A DNA stretch of 64,000 nt, taken from positions 1-64,000 of the forward strand of contig NZ_BOQP01000050.1 in assembly GCF_018332715.1 (NCBI RefSeq), in the 5' to 3' direction. The DNA is from Winogradskya consettensis (GTDB taxonomy: Bacteria > Actinomycetota > Actinomycetes > Mycobacteriales > Micromonosporaceae). A program made the translations under genes and the position numbers. Below, in pieces: positions 19,579 to 28,876 of this stretch; the stretch's first letter is position 1; each line of letters starts with the position of its first letter. The notes beneath the pieces were generated by a model. It ran no database searches. It was not told the DNA's origin and was given only the letters and a program-made list of their open reading frames with translations.

Positions 19579-20325
19579 TCAGCCGATGACGACGAGACCG
19601 CCGTCGACGACGAGTTCCTCGCCGGTGGTGAACGTGGCGTCGAAGCCCAGGAACAGCACTGCGGCGGCGACCTCCTCGGGGGTTCCGTGCCGCTTCATCG
19701 GGGTCAGCTCGTCACCGAGCTTGTGGAACTGCTCGCGCTCCTCGGTGGACGCGTCGACGCCCATGCTCGGGGTGTCGATGAACCCGGGGCTGACCGCGTT
19801 GACCCGGATGCCGCCGGGCAGCAGCTCCGCGGCGAGCACCTTGACGAACGAGCGGACCGCGGCCTTGGCACCGGCGTAGACGCTCATCCCGGCGGTGCCC
19901 GTCGTGTTGGCGATCGACGTGGTGAACACGATGCCGCCGCCCTTGCGGACCAGCGGCGCCAGCAGCTGCGCGGTGAAGAACGCGCCCTTGGTGTTGATGT
20001 CGAACGTCTGGTCGTACATCTCCTCGGTGACCAGCGAGGCCGGGAACAGCTTGGCGTAGCCGGCGTTGACGTGAACGAGATCGACCTCGCCGAGCGTCTG
20101 CTTCACCGTGTCGGCCAGGGCGCGGATGTCGGCCAGGTTCGACACGTCGCACGCGACGACGTGGGCGTTGTCACCGAGTTCCTTGCGCGCTGCCTCGAGG
20201 TTGGCACCGGCCCTGCCGGTGAGCAGCACCTCGGCGCCGCCGTCGAGCAGAGCCTTCACCACGGCGAGTCCCATGCCATGGGTGCCGCCGGAGACGACCG
20301 CTTTCTTGCCAGCGAACTTGCTCAA
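19579..20325 (-). CDS. Short-chain dehydrogenase/reductase (classical SDR)
   Basis: 248 residues. Cofactor motif SGGTHGMG near the N terminus, acidic CDVSN after strand 4, VNAGYAK in place of NNAG, catalytic Ser in TTSIANTTG, YAGAK active-site Tyr/Lys, and C-terminal GEELVVDGG. NAD(P)-dependent alcohol/ketone interconversion; substrate unknown. SDR-HxlR pairs of this kind are common in actinomycetes as inducible detoxification units, so this pair may be a bystander rather than a biosynthetic gene. Confidence 0.88.
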   Translation of the reverse strand: MSKFAGKKAVVSGGTHGMGLAVVKALLDGGAEVLLTGRAGANLEAARKELGDNAHVVACDVSNLADIRALADTVKQTLGEVDLVHVNAGYAKLFPASLVTEEMYDQTFDINTKGAFFTAQLLAPLVRKGGGIVFTTSIANTTGTAGMSVYAGAKAAVRSFVKVLAAELLPGGIRVNAVSPGFIDTPSMGVDASTEEREQFHKLGDELTPMKRHGTPEEVAAAVLFLGFDATFTTGEELVVDGGLVVIG

Positions 20326-20453
20326 CGTATTTCCTCCTGCTTGATGATCGGGAGCCTGACCACGTGGGTGGCAGCCGATAACGACGCTAGGCGGGACAAC
20401 TCTCCGGAATCTCTCGAAAACCTCACGAAGGCAGGTCAGCGCCGCACACGAAA

Positions 20454-20486
20454 GCGCCCGGCGGGGGGATGTCCCCCGCCGGGCGC
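20454..20486 (-). terminator. Intrinsic terminator of the amine oxidase gene
   Basis: A perfect 14-bp stem (GCGCCCGGCGGGGG and its complement) with a 5-base loop, followed on the minus strand by TTT. It lies 46 bp after the amine oxidase stop and separates that operon from the SDR gene. Confidence 0.8.
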
Positions 20487-20531
20487 CTCGCCGGGCCTGC
20501 GGCCGTCACCGGCCGATGTGCGGACCTCAGG

Positions 20532-21965
20532 TCACGACGTGGCCAGGGTCTGTCGCGCCGCCGTACGCCCGGACTCGATCGCGCCGTCGATGAACGCCCC
20601 GTTCCACCCGGAGGCGATGTCGGCGGTGGCGAACGCGAGCCGGCCGGACGGCTGCTGCACAGCCGGCAGCTGCTGCAGCAACTGGTTCGGGCCCCGCATG
20701 CCCCACGCACCGAGTGAGTACGGGTCCCGGCCCCATGGCTGCGAGATGACCGACTTCACCTGGATCCCCGGCGCCACCCGCTGCGCCGCTGCCTGGACCT
20801 GGCTGAGGTTGGTGACGTCCAGCGAGGGATTCTCGCTGAAGCCCACCGCGAGGATGTCGCCGTTGGACAACTGGTTCTGCGGCAGGATGAGCGAGATCTG
20901 CTCCCCCTCGGCCCCGTTGGTCAGCGCCTGCGCGGACGGCCCGCTGACCCGCAGCCACATCTTGGTGACGTTCGGGACCCCCAGGCCGGCCTGGGTCGCC
21001 GCGGCATGCGCGGCGGGCAGCCCGGGTGAGAAGGAGATCGTGCGCCACACGTTCGCCGGCACCGCGACCACGACGCGCGGCGCGGTGTAGGTCGCGGTGG
21101 TGGTCGTCACGGTCACGGAGCTGCCGCTGTCGACGATCCTCGTCACCGGGGAGTTGAGCACCAACTGCGCCTGGGCGTCGAGCAGGATGCGGGTGAGCAG
21201 GGCCACCATGCCGCCGACCGGGCGGTACGAGGTCAGGCTCTCCCAGCCTGCCGGGGTGTGCCCGGCCAGTGCCCACCACTGGGCCATGGACGTGAACCCA
21301 CCGCGGTCGCTGGAACCGCCCGAGTAGGACGCGGCCAGGCTCAGCAGCCACATCTTGTCCTGCGCGGTGATCGGCAGGGAGTTGATCTTCGTTCGTAGCG
21401 ACAACGTGTCGGCCTGGGACACGGCCGAGCGCGCCGACAGCGGTTCGTAGGGCCTCGGGAACAGCTGCCGGGAGTCCGCGAAGAGCGTGGACATCAGCGC
21501 GTTGAACTGCGTGGTGGCGGCGCCGATCTCGAACGCTGCCTGGCCGGCGGGTGTGGGGTAGAACGCCTGGTTGGGGGCGATCTCCCCGGGGACCAGGTCG
21601 ATGCCGTACCGGGTCAGCTCGGCCTGGGCGTTGACCTGGGTCGGGTACAGCCACTGGCCGCCGAGCTCGATCTGCTTGCCGGCGAACGTGGTGGTCCAGG
21701 TGCGGCCGCCGATGCGGTTGCGGGCCTCCAGGATCAGCGGGCGCCGGCCGGCGGCACGCAGTTCGCGGGCCGCGGTCACGCCGGCGAACCCGGCGCCGAT
21801 CACGATCACGTCGTAGGACGTTTCCGCCGAAGCGGGGCGGGCACCCAGCGTCGTCGCTGCGGCTCCGGCCACGGCGGTCGCGCCGAAGGCTTTGAGAAGG
21901 GTACGGCGGCCGATGTTGGTACCGACGCGCGGCTCCCCCGAGGCGCTGGTGTCGGGTCGACTCAT
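20532..21965 (-). CDS. Tat-exported flavin-containing amine oxidase
   Basis: 477 residues from the ATG at 21965, with GAGG upstream. A twin-arginine signal (NIGRRTLLKAFGATAVAGA) ends near an AxA site around residue 40. The FAD dinucleotide motif is VIVIGAGFAGVTAARELRAAGR, followed by the second FAD motif EARNRIGGRTWT and GGQWLYPTQ. The C-terminal FAD segment (FATADIASGWNGAFIDGAIESG) is that of monoamine oxidases. It oxidises an amine to an imine with O2, giving peroxide. Export suggests action outside the cytoplasm, which is odd for a pathway enzyme and may mean a late or protective step. The stop of the upstream monooxygenase gene is 49 bp away, so the two are probably co-transcribed. Confidence 0.88.
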   Translation of the reverse strand: MSRPDTSASGEPRVGTNIGRRTLLKAFGATAVAGAAATTLGARPASAETSYDVIVIGAGFAGVTAARELRAAGRRPLILEARNRIGGRTWTTTFAGKQIELGGQWLYPTQVNAQAELTRYGIDLVPGEIAPNQAFYPTPAGQAAFEIGAATTQFNALMSTLFADSRQLFPRPYEPLSARSAVSQADTLSLRTKINSLPITAQDKMWLLSLAASYSGGSSDRGGFTSMAQWWALAGHTPAGWESLTSYRPVGGMVALLTRILLDAQAQLVLNSPVTRIVDSGSSVTVTTTTATYTAPRVVVAVPANVWRTISFSPGLPAAHAAATQAGLGVPNVTKMWLRVSGPSAQALTNGAEGEQISLILPQNQLSNGDILAVGFSENPSLDVTNLSQVQAAAQRVAPGIQVKSVISQPWGRDPYSLGAWGMRGPNQLLQQLPAVQQPSGRLAFATADIASGWNGAFIDGAIESGRTAARQTLATS

Positions 21966-22014
21966 TTCTTTCCTCAACCTGATAGACGAGACAAGGGATG
22001 TACGAAGGTGGTGC

Positions 22015-23193
22015 TCACAGGAACGGGGTGTCGGGGTCGAGCCCCAGCAGGACCCGGCCCTGCACCTCGAGGTTGGTCTCGGCGAGCAGCAGCGCGTGCT
22101 GGCCGAAGCCCTCGATGTCGCGGAACGACCGCTGGATCGCGACGCTGTGCTGGATCACCGACGCGCCGCTGGCGCCGTAGAGGATCTCCACCGCCTCCCG
22201 CGCGAGTTTGATGGCGTAGGCGGTCTGCCCCCGCAGGTAGGCGCGTTCCTCGACGCTCAGTTCGCTGGCGGCGTCGGCCCGCTCCTGCGCCCGGGTGGTC
22301 CACACCGCGATGAGCGCCTCCGCGGCTGCGATCTTGTTGACCGCGGTGGCGACCTGGATCTGGGTCAGCGGGTGCTGCCGCTGATCGGTCCAGTTGGTGT
22401 ACGTGATCGGCCGGTTCGGCACCCGCTGCAGGAACACGTCGAGAGCACCACGGGCGATGCCGAGGCACGCAGCCGCGCACTCGACCATGACGATGGGGAA
22501 CAGCCCGTAGCGACGAGGGCTGTCGTGGACGTGGTCGCGTCCGGGTGCGTTGTCGACGAGCGCCTGCTCGAACGTGACGACCCGGCGCGCGGGGACGAAC
22601 ACGTCCTTGGCGGTCGTGGTGGAACTACCCGTGCCCTTGGCGGCGAAGGTGTCCCAGTCGTCGGCAATGGTGAACTGGTCCATCGGGACCAGCGCGACGA
22701 CCTCCTCCACCTCGCCGTCCGCACCCTCCAGCAGCGCGGCGGCAAGATTCCAGGCGGAACCGCGGCACGCCGAGTTGAACCGCCATGATCCGTTGAGGAC
22801 GTATCCGCCCTCGGTGGCGACCAGCCGGCCCGAGGGCGTGAAACCACCGGAGATCCGGACGTCCGGAGTCGTGAAGACCTCCTTCTGGACCTCGTCCGGG
22901 TACAGGGTGGCGCACCAGGCATTGGACACCCAGACCATGGCAGCCCAGCCGGTGGACCCGCAGCCGCGGGCGATCTCGGCGATCACTTCGCCCTGGCTCG
23001 CCAGCGGCAGGTCGAGACCGCCGAAACGCTCGGGTGTGGCGATCCGGAACACGCCCGCGTCCTGCAGCATCTGAATGTTCTCGTCGAGGATCCAGCGCCT
23101 CTCCTCCGAGGCCCTCGCATTGTCGCGTAACGCCGGGACGATGTCCCGGACAGCCCCGAGAACATCGCTCTTCTGAACATCGATAACGGTCAC
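22015..23193 (-). CDS. Acyl-CoA-dehydrogenase-fold flavin-dependent monooxygenase
   Basis: 392 residues. GTG at 23193 is chosen because AAAGGGGAG is just upstream and homology starts right after it. The acyl-CoA dehydrogenase fold is clear (MLQDAGVFRIATPERFGGLDLP, GWAAMVWVSNAWC, and a C-terminal YLRGQTAYAIKLAREAVEILYG helix), but the catalytic pattern is that of the p-hydroxyphenylacetate/HsaA-type oxygenases that use reduced flavin from a separate reductase. The reductase at 11859-12431 is the likely partner. Nitrososynthases of the same fold are an alternative, but no aminosugar genes are seen. Leu22 is encoded by the rare TTA codon. Confidence 0.82.
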   Translation of the reverse strand: MTVIDVQKSDVLGAVRDIVPALRDNARASEERRWILDENIQMLQDAGVFRIATPERFGGLDLPLASQGEVIAEIARGCGSTGWAAMVWVSNAWCATLYPDEVQKEVFTTPDVRISGGFTPSGRLVATEGGYVLNGSWRFNSACRGSAWNLAAALLEGADGEVEEVVALVPMDQFTIADDWDTFAAKGTGSSTTTAKDVFVPARRVVTFEQALVDNAPGRDHVHDSPRRYGLFPIVMVECAAACLGIARGALDVFLQRVPNRPITYTNWTDQRQHPLTQIQVATAVNKIAAAEALIAVWTTRAQERADAASELSVEERAYLRGQTAYAIKLAREAVEILYGASGASVIQHSVAIQRSFRDIEGFGQHALLLAETNLEVQGRVLLGLDPDTPFL

Positions 23194-23451
23194 GACTCCC
23201 CTTTCACCATGCGGTGAATGCTGAGCTTTCCGATAGGTGCGGCCGGCCGGGCATCGATGACCGGCATCGCACGTCTGCGTTTCAGCAGTGCCGAGAGCGG
23301 CCCGGAGGAGCAATTGAAGAACCGCGGCGCCGCATCTCTGGGAACAGATATAGCGCAGCACCGGGAGGGCAACGGTCATCGCGCGCTCACTTGGTGGCGA
23401 TGACCGTCGCGTGAGAATCCGGTGAGATCTCGGTGAGGTCGTCCGGGCAGA

Positions 23452-26400
23452 TCAGCGCGATGTGACCGTGGGCGCCAGCCGGGTCAGGCGGCGGGCCGCA
23501 TCGGGGTCGAGGCCACGACCGCGGGTGTACGCCCGGTCGTGGTCACGCGCGCCGAGAGCGGCAGCGGTTCTCGCGGAGATCCGGTCGACGTCGCCGCGTT
23601 CGCCCGCGGGCAGGGTCGCACCCACCGAGTCGCGCAGGCTCGCCGCGGCACCGAGCAGCAGCGCGGCATGCTGGGGGTTACCGGCGATGCTCTGGGCGCC
23701 GGCGGAGCCCTCCAGGGCCAGGGCGATCGCCCGGGGGTCTCCGGAGCTGGTGGCGGCCGCGAACCCTTCGTCGTGCAGCCGCGTCGCCGTCTCCGCATCG
23801 TCGCGGAGCTCCGCGAGAAAACCGAGTTCGGCGAGGATCAGTGCCGACCCGATGTTCCCCTCGAGGCGCCGACACCATTCCAGCCACTTCCACAGGTACG
23901 GCTCGGCAGCGTCCAGATCGCCCTGGCGCCGGAACCCGAGGGCGAGCCCGACCTCCGCGAACTGCACCCCGAACGTGTAGCCGAGGTCCGCGGCGAGCCG
24001 GGCGGCGTCGGCGTGCAGTTCACCCGCACAAACGTAGTCGCCGGTCAGCAACGCGATCCTCCCGAGCCCGGACAGCTTCACCGAGACCTCGGTCCACAGT
24101 CCGCCCTGCTGGGCGCGGAGCAGCCCAGCGCGGTGCAGGTCAGCCGCCCGCTCGTAGTCGCCGCGGGCTTCGGCGAGCTGCGCGAGCGGGCCGGTGGCGT
24201 GCAGCAGACCCCAGCCGTCCCCCAGCGCCTCGAACAGGGCGACGCTGCGCTTGCCGTGGCTCTCCACTGCGGCGAGATCACCCTGCAGCACCGCGAGGGT
24301 GGCCAGTGTGCCCAGGGCCACCGCCATCCCCCACCGGTCGCCACGGCGGGTGAACTCGGCGAGACTACGATTGGCCAGCTCGGCGCTGGCGGGGTGTTCC
24401 CCGAATCCCGTCTGGGCGTAACCCAGGAACCAGGACGCCAGCGCAGCACCCGGTGCGTCGTCCACCGTCTCGAACTCGCGCAGCGCCGCCTCGCACCGGG
24501 CCAGCGAATAAGAGCGATCCCCGGCGCGCAGGGCGAAGCCCGCGTACCACGCCGTGGCCCGCACCCGCTCGACGCTGGTGGTGCCGGGCTCGATCGCCAG
24601 GGCGGCGGCGATGGCGCGGTTGGCCTCACCGAGGCGTCCCCGCAGGAACCAATACCACGCGGACGCGTTGACCAGTCGCAACGCCGATGTGGCAGCGCCC
24701 AGCTGGACGGCGTACTCCAGTCCACAGCGCATGTTGGCCAGCTCCGCGTCGAGGCGCGCGAGCCAGTCCTGCTGCTGCGGACCGTGCAGGAACCCGTGCG
24801 CACGTTCGGCGAAGTCCACGAAGTACCGCAGATGCTGGCGCTGGATCGACACGGTCTCCCCGGCTTCGGCGAGCCGTTCGGCGCTGTACGCGTGGACCGA
24901 TTCCAGCAGGTGATAGCGGGCACCGGCGGGCCCGTCGGTCATCGCTATCAGTGATCGGTCCACCAGCCGGGCCACGATGTCGACGACGTCGTCGTGATCC
25001 ACCTGCTCATCGGCGCAGATGCTCTCGATCGCCGCCAGGCTGCAGCCACCGCGGGTCACCGACACCCGGCGCAGGATCACCCGCTCCGCATCGCTGAGCA
25101 GGTCCCAGCTCCAATCTATGGTGGCGCGCAACGTCTGGTGCCGACGCGGCGCGTCCCGCGCACCGGTCGTGAGCAGCCGGAACCGGTCGTCGAGGCGGTC
25201 CGCGACCTCCTGCACCCCGAGCGTTCGCACGCGGGTGGCGGCGAGTTCGAGCGCGAAGGGGATGCCGTCGAGACGGCTGCAGATGGTGTGTACCGCCGCG
25301 GCCTTGCTGTCGTCGAGGGTGAACCCGGGCACCACTTCGGACGTCCGGGCCACGAACAGCGCCACCGCACTGGACCGCGCCAGGGTGGCGGCGTCGACCG
25401 GCGTGCCGGCGGCCGGCAGGTCGAGCGGGGCAAGCGGGAACATGCGCTCACCGGTCACCCCGAGCGGTTCGCGGCTGGTGGCCAGGATGTGCAGCTCCGG
25501 TGCGGCCTTGAGCAGCATCTCGGCCAGCTGCGCAGCGGGCCACACCACGTGCTCGCAGTTGTCCAGCACCAGCAGCATCCGCTTGGCGTGCACCGCGTCC
25601 ACCAATCGGCCCGCGAGCCCCTCCCTGCCGGCGTGGCGCGGCTCCGGTGGCAGGTCCGGAGTGCTCAGCGCGTCCCGTACGCCCAGAACCTGCGCGACCA
25701 GCTCGACCACGCTGCCGTCGGGGGCCTCCGACGGCGAGGCAGGTCCCAGCCGGCCGAGTTCGACGAGCCAGACGCCGTCGGCGTACGCGGGCGCCACTGC
25801 CGCCGCGACAGCCAGCGCCAGCCTGGTCTTGCCGACCCCGCCGATCCCGCCCAGCGTCACGAGCCTGCTGCTGGCCAGCAGACCCCGCACCTGCTCCCCG
25901 GCCCGGTCACGGCCGATCAGCTCGGTGAGCTGGGCGGGCAGGTTGGTCCGGGGCCTGGCCACGGAGGGGACCGCCAGGGAGGCCGGGGTGGCCGGGGAGA
26001 GCTCCGGACGCTGCTCGAGGATCGCCTGGCGTAAGGCGTCGAGCTCCGGGCCGGGGTCCACGCCGAGCTGCTCGGCGAGCAGGACCCGCAGCTCGTCGAA
26101 GTTCCGCAGCGCCTCGCTCTGCCGGCCGCTGCGGTACAACGCCCGGATGTACGCCCCGCGCAGGCGTTCCCGCAGCGGATGGCGATGGACGATCTCCGCG
26201 AGCTCTCCGGTGAGCTCGGCGTGCTCGCCGAGCTCCAGCAGCGCCTCGGCGCGGCTCTCGACGGCGTCGAGCCGCTGCTCCTCGAGCCGGGTGACCACGG
26301 CGGCAGCGAAGTCCCGGTCGGCGAAGTCGCCGAGCACGTCACCACGCCACAGCCCGAGCGCCTCGGTCAGCAGCGTGGCCCGCTCCCGCGGGTCAGCACT

Positions 26401-26745
26401 GCGCCGCGCCGACTCCCTGAGCACCGCGAAGCGATGTGCGTCCACCATGTCCGGCTCGGCGGCGAGAAGATAGCCGGGCCGGCGAGCCACGACGAGCACC
26501 CCGGCGCCCGGCTCCGCTTTCTCCAGTGCCTGGCGGAGCTGCCAGACCTTGGTGTGCAACGCCCGGTCGGGATTCGCCGGGAGGCGTGCACCCCACAGCT
26601 CGTCGGCCAGCCGATCGATCGACACGACACGACCGCCGGCCAGCAGCAGCGCGGCCAGCAGACCCCTGACCTTCGGCTGCGCAACCTCGACGAGGTGACC
26701 CGCAGACGTCCACGCCGCCAGTGACCCGAGCATGCCGAAGTGCAT
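23452..26745 (-). CDS. Large AfsR-type SARP regulator (SARP-NB-ARC-TPR)
   Basis: 1097 residues from ATG 26745. The N-terminal winged helix (MHFGMLGSLAAWTSAGHLVEV) and activation domain end at LGVDPGPELDALRQAILEQ. A STAND ATPase follows with Walker A LGGIGGVGKTRLA, Walker B MLLVLDNCEH and TSREPLGVTGE, and then a long C-terminal array of helical TPR-like repeats from about residue 640. Such proteins integrate signals and activate nearby clusters. A TTA codon encodes the Leu at about residue 238, so translation may depend on a bldA-type tRNA. It marks the probable edge of the polyketide cluster. The 258-bp gap at 23194-23451 downstream of its stop shows no gene. Confidence 0.92.
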   Translation of the reverse strand: MHFGMLGSLAAWTSAGHLVEVAQPKVRGLLAALLLAGGRVVSIDRLADELWGARLPANPDRALHTKVWQLRQALEKAEPGAGVLVVARRPGYLLAAEPDMVDAHRFAVLRESARRSADPRERATLLTEALGLWRGDVLGDFADRDFAAAVVTRLEEQRLDAVESRAEALLELGEHAELTGELAEIVHRHPLRERLRGAYIRALYRSGRQSEALRNFDELRVLLAEQLGVDPGPELDALRQAILEQRPELSPATPASLAVPSVARPRTNLPAQLTELIGRDRAGEQVRGLLASSRLVTLGGIGGVGKTRLALAVAAAVAPAYADGVWLVELGRLGPASPSEAPDGSVVELVAQVLGVRDALSTPDLPPEPRHAGREGLAGRLVDAVHAKRMLLVLDNCEHVVWPAAQLAEMLLKAAPELHILATSREPLGVTGERMFPLAPLDLPAAGTPVDAATLARSSAVALFVARTSEVVPGFTLDDSKAAAVHTICSRLDGIPFALELAATRVRTLGVQEVADRLDDRFRLLTTGARDAPRRHQTLRATIDWSWDLLSDAERVILRRVSVTRGGCSLAAIESICADEQVDHDDVVDIVARLVDRSLIAMTDGPAGARYHLLESVHAYSAERLAEAGETVSIQRQHLRYFVDFAERAHGFLHGPQQQDWLARLDAELANMRCGLEYAVQLGAATSALRLVNASAWYWFLRGRLGEANRAIAAALAIEPGTTSVERVRATAWYAGFALRAGDRSYSLARCEAALREFETVDDAPGAALASWFLGYAQTGFGEHPASAELANRSLAEFTRRGDRWGMAVALGTLATLAVLQGDLAAVESHGKRSVALFEALGDGWGLLHATGPLAQLAEARGDYERAADLHRAGLLRAQQGGLWTEVSVKLSGLGRIALLTGDYVCAGELHADAARLAADLGYTFGVQFAEVGLALGFRRQGDLDAAEPYLWKWLEWCRRLEGNIGSALILAELGFLAELRDDAETATRLHDEGFAAATSSGDPRAIALALEGSAGAQSIAGNPQHAALLLGAAASLRDSVGATLPAGERGDVDRISARTAAALGARDHDRAYTRGRGLDPDAARRLTRLAPTVTSR

Positions 26746-26848
26746 GACCCCAAACATAGCCCCGTGCGCTCGCCCGATCACCCGACGGCACGACGATCCG
26801 GCGATCGTGGCCGCCATCACGTACGGCCCAGTGCTGTCCTGGCCTGCT

Positions 26849-27676
26849 TCAGCGGCTCAGGAAGCTCCGGAACGAGCGCGCCGGCCGGCCGGTGATCTCC
26901 TCGACCACGCTTGTCGTCCGGTCCTCGGCCCCCTGCGCGATCGCGGCGTCCATACCGGCGAGCAGGTCCGCGAACGCCCCCGGAATGCCGTCCCCCCGAA
27001 GTCGGGCGGACAGATCCGTGACGGAGATCCGCCGGTGGCGGACGGTCCGGCCGGTGTGCGCACTGAGCTGGGCCGCGACGTCGTCGAAGGTCAGCGGCTC
27101 GGGGCCGGTGAGGACAAGATCGCCGCAGGGCGCTTCGGGCCCGGCGAGGACATGCCGGGCAACGGCGGCTATGTCATCCGGGTCGATGAACGGCACCCGG
27201 CCGTCCTCGGTAGCGCTGACGATCTCTCCATCGGCGCGCGCGGACCGGGCGTGCAGGTGGTCGCCGGTGAAGTTGCTGGCGAACCACGTCGGGCGCAGAA
27301 TCGTCCAGCCGGGCACGAAGTCCGCCAGCCGGGCACCGATGCCACCCACCGGAATCGCCGACGAGCTGAGCAGGGCGACCCGCTGCACACCGGCACGCTG
27401 GGCCTCCACCAGGAACGGGATCATGATCGGTTCCGGGTCGGCCACACCGGGCGGCGCAACCACGTAGACCGCATGGACGTCGCGGACCGCCGGGGCGAAC
27501 GTGGCCGGGTCGGTCCAGTCGAAGCGGACGTCGGCCACAGCTCCCGCTCCACGACCGTGAACGGATGGGGCGGACGGCGAGCGGCCGGCACGGCGTACGG
27601 AAATATCGTGCTCGAGCAGTTGCCGCACGAGCCGGCTGCCGGTGGTGCCGCTCGCACCGAGGACCAGCACGGTCAT
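26849..27676 (-). CDS. NmrA/atypical SDR NAD(P)-binding protein
   Basis: 275 residues with the Rossmann motif VLGASGTTGSRLVRQLL at the N terminus, and RPTWFASNFTGD and DPDDIAAVARHVLAG, which are typical of NmrA-like and azoreductase-type atypical SDRs that sense or use NAD(P)H. No classical YxxxK active site is obvious, so it may be a redox sensor or a quinone/azo reductase. The start overlaps the stop of the SnoaL-like gene (ATGA), so the two are coupled. Confidence 0.85.
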   Translation of the reverse strand: MTVLVLGASGTTGSRLVRQLLEHDISVRRAGRSPSAPSVHGRGAGAVADVRFDWTDPATFAPAVRDVHAVYVVAPPGVADPEPIMIPFLVEAQRAGVQRVALLSSSAIPVGGIGARLADFVPGWTILRPTWFASNFTGDHLHARSARADGEIVSATEDGRVPFIDPDDIAAVARHVLAGPEAPCGDLVLTGPEPLTFDDVAAQLSAHTGRTVRHRRISVTDLSARLRGDGIPGAFADLLAGMDAAIAQGAEDRTTSVVEEITGRPARSFRSFLSR

Positions 27677-28089
27677 GCCGCCACACCTGTTCCCACCGGG
27701 ATGTCCCCCAGGGCGAGGGGGTTCCAGTAATCCCGGTAACGCCGGATGCGGCCGTCGACAATTGTCAGGACGGCGATGTAACGCGCGGTGTAGGGCTCGC
27801 CTGTCGCGACGACCAGCCCACTGGCGGCGAACTCCCCGATGATGACGGCCGGGTCGGTGGTCTCGTGCACCTCGACGTCGTCAATGCGCTGGATGTCGAG
27901 CAGATCGGTGTAGCTGGCGAGGTACGCCTCGACCTCGGGCCGTCCGTCCAGGCGCTGCGGCCTGCCTGGCGGGGCGAACGGGAATTCCATGACGGCATCT
28001 TCCGCATAGAGCTCGATGAACGCCGCCATATCGTGGGCGAGCAGGTGGTCGAGCGCGCGCCGCAGCACGTGCGTAGGGCTGTCGGACAT
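27673..28089 (-). CDS. SnoaL-like / NTF2-fold protein
   Basis: 138 residues with a strong ribosome site (GGAGGAA). LLAHDMAAFIELYAEDAVMEFPFAPPG and the ARYIAVLTIVDGRIRRYRDYWNPLAL end are classic for the ketosteroid-isomerase-like/SnoaL family. Only distantly like the pair near the PKS. Translationally coupled to the NmrA-like gene and divergent from a TetR gene, with two palindromes in the shared promoter, so it is probably TetR-controlled. Reaction unknown. Confidence 0.85.
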   Translation of the reverse strand: MSDSPTHVLRRALDHLLAHDMAAFIELYAEDAVMEFPFAPPGRPQRLDGRPEVEAYLASYTDLLDIQRIDDVEVHETTDPAVIIGEFAASGLVVATGEPYTARYIAVLTIVDGRIRRYRDYWNPLALGDIPVGTGVAA

Positions 28090-28112
28090 GGTTCCTCCTG
28101 GAAGTTAGACTG

Positions 28113-28154
28113 CGGACTGCCGGTCCGCTTTCACTGTAGCGGACTACCGGTCCG
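28113..28154. promoter_or_regulatory. Twin TetR-type operators
   Basis: Two 15-bp palindromes, CGGACTGCCGGTCCG at 28113-28127 and CGGACTACCGGTCCG at 28140-28154, differ by one base and are 27 bp apart centre to centre. They fill the 86-bp gap between the divergent SnoaL-NmrA and TetR genes, where they would overlap both promoters. By position they are the binding sites of the TetR protein. Confidence 0.85.
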
Positions 28155-28175
28155 TTTCGATGAGGGGGCAATGCC

Positions 28176-28721
28176 GTGCGGTCCGACAAGGCACGCAACC
28201 GGGAAATCGTGCTGGCCGCGGCGGGGCGGTTGTTCGACGCCGCGAACGACCCCGACGAGGTGTCCATGGATGCCGTCGCCGCGGCTGCCGGGGTAGGCAA
28301 AGGCACGCTGTTCCGGGGCTTCGGCGACCGGCTCGGGCTGATGCGGGCGCTCTACGAGGAGCGGTCAGCGCACGAGTTCGCCACGCGGCCGGCCGGCGAC
28401 GACGGGGATCCCGCGGAGCTCGCCCTGGAACTGCTGACCGGGACATGGCAGTTCAAGGAGCGCCACCGGGTGCTCGGGCTGGCATTCGAGCGAGCGGGGC
28501 ACGGCAGCCCGTACGCCAATGCGGGCTACGACCGATGGCACGCAGAACTCGCCAGGCTCATCACCATCGCGCGGCCGGACGCACCCGCCGACTTCCTGGC
28601 ACACGCCCTACTCGCCGCGGTACGCAGTGACCTGGTGGAACACCTGCGCGGCCATCCGGAGACAGACGTCCACGCCGGACTGCGGGACCTGGTGCGGAGC
28701 GTGCTTCATGACGTCAGGTAG
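28176..28721 (+). CDS. TetR-family repressor
   Basis: 181 residues from GTG 28176, after GAGGGGG. The N-terminal helix-turn-helix is clear (NREIVLAAAGRLFDAAND, then VSMDAVAAAAGVGKGTLFRGFGDR). The C-terminal ligand domain has no recognisable specificity. Divergent from the SnoaL-NmrA pair, whose promoter carries two palindromes; autoregulation and repression of that pair are the natural reading. Confidence 0.92.
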   Translation: MRSDKARNREIVLAAAGRLFDAANDPDEVSMDAVAAAAGVGKGTLFRGFGDRLGLMRALYEERSAHEFATRPAGDDGDPAELALELLTGTWQFKERHRVLGLAFERAGHGSPYANAGYDRWHAELARLITIARPDAPADFLAHALLAAVRSDLVEHLRGHPETDVHAGLRDLVRSVLHDVR

Positions 28722-28876
28722 TCGCTCAGGCCGATGATCTCCCTGCCACGGCGAACGTCGACCGGGATGTCGGTCAGCCCGGTCCCCGTCCTGGAAGGTC
28801 GCCCGCGGGGGCTGGCAGGCCTGACCCGATCGTCCGCACGGACGTCGAGGCGGGGCCCCGCCAGCCATCCCGATCC

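Noticed and set aside
16762..21090. A 1442-codon open frame on the plus strand over the carboxylase, HxlR, SDR and amine oxidase genes
   Set aside because: It is antisense to well-identified genes, has a low-complexity Arg/Gly/Asp-rich product and no known domain; long shadow frames are normal at this GC content.
22015..23193. Nitrososynthase identity for the acyl-CoA-dehydrogenase-fold protein
   Set aside because: Those enzymes act on nucleotide aminosugars and no deoxysugar genes are present in the window; a hydroxylase is the simpler reading.
23194..23451. Small frames on both strands between the oxygenase and the large SARP
   Set aside because: Unconvincing codon use and no motif; likely intergenic.
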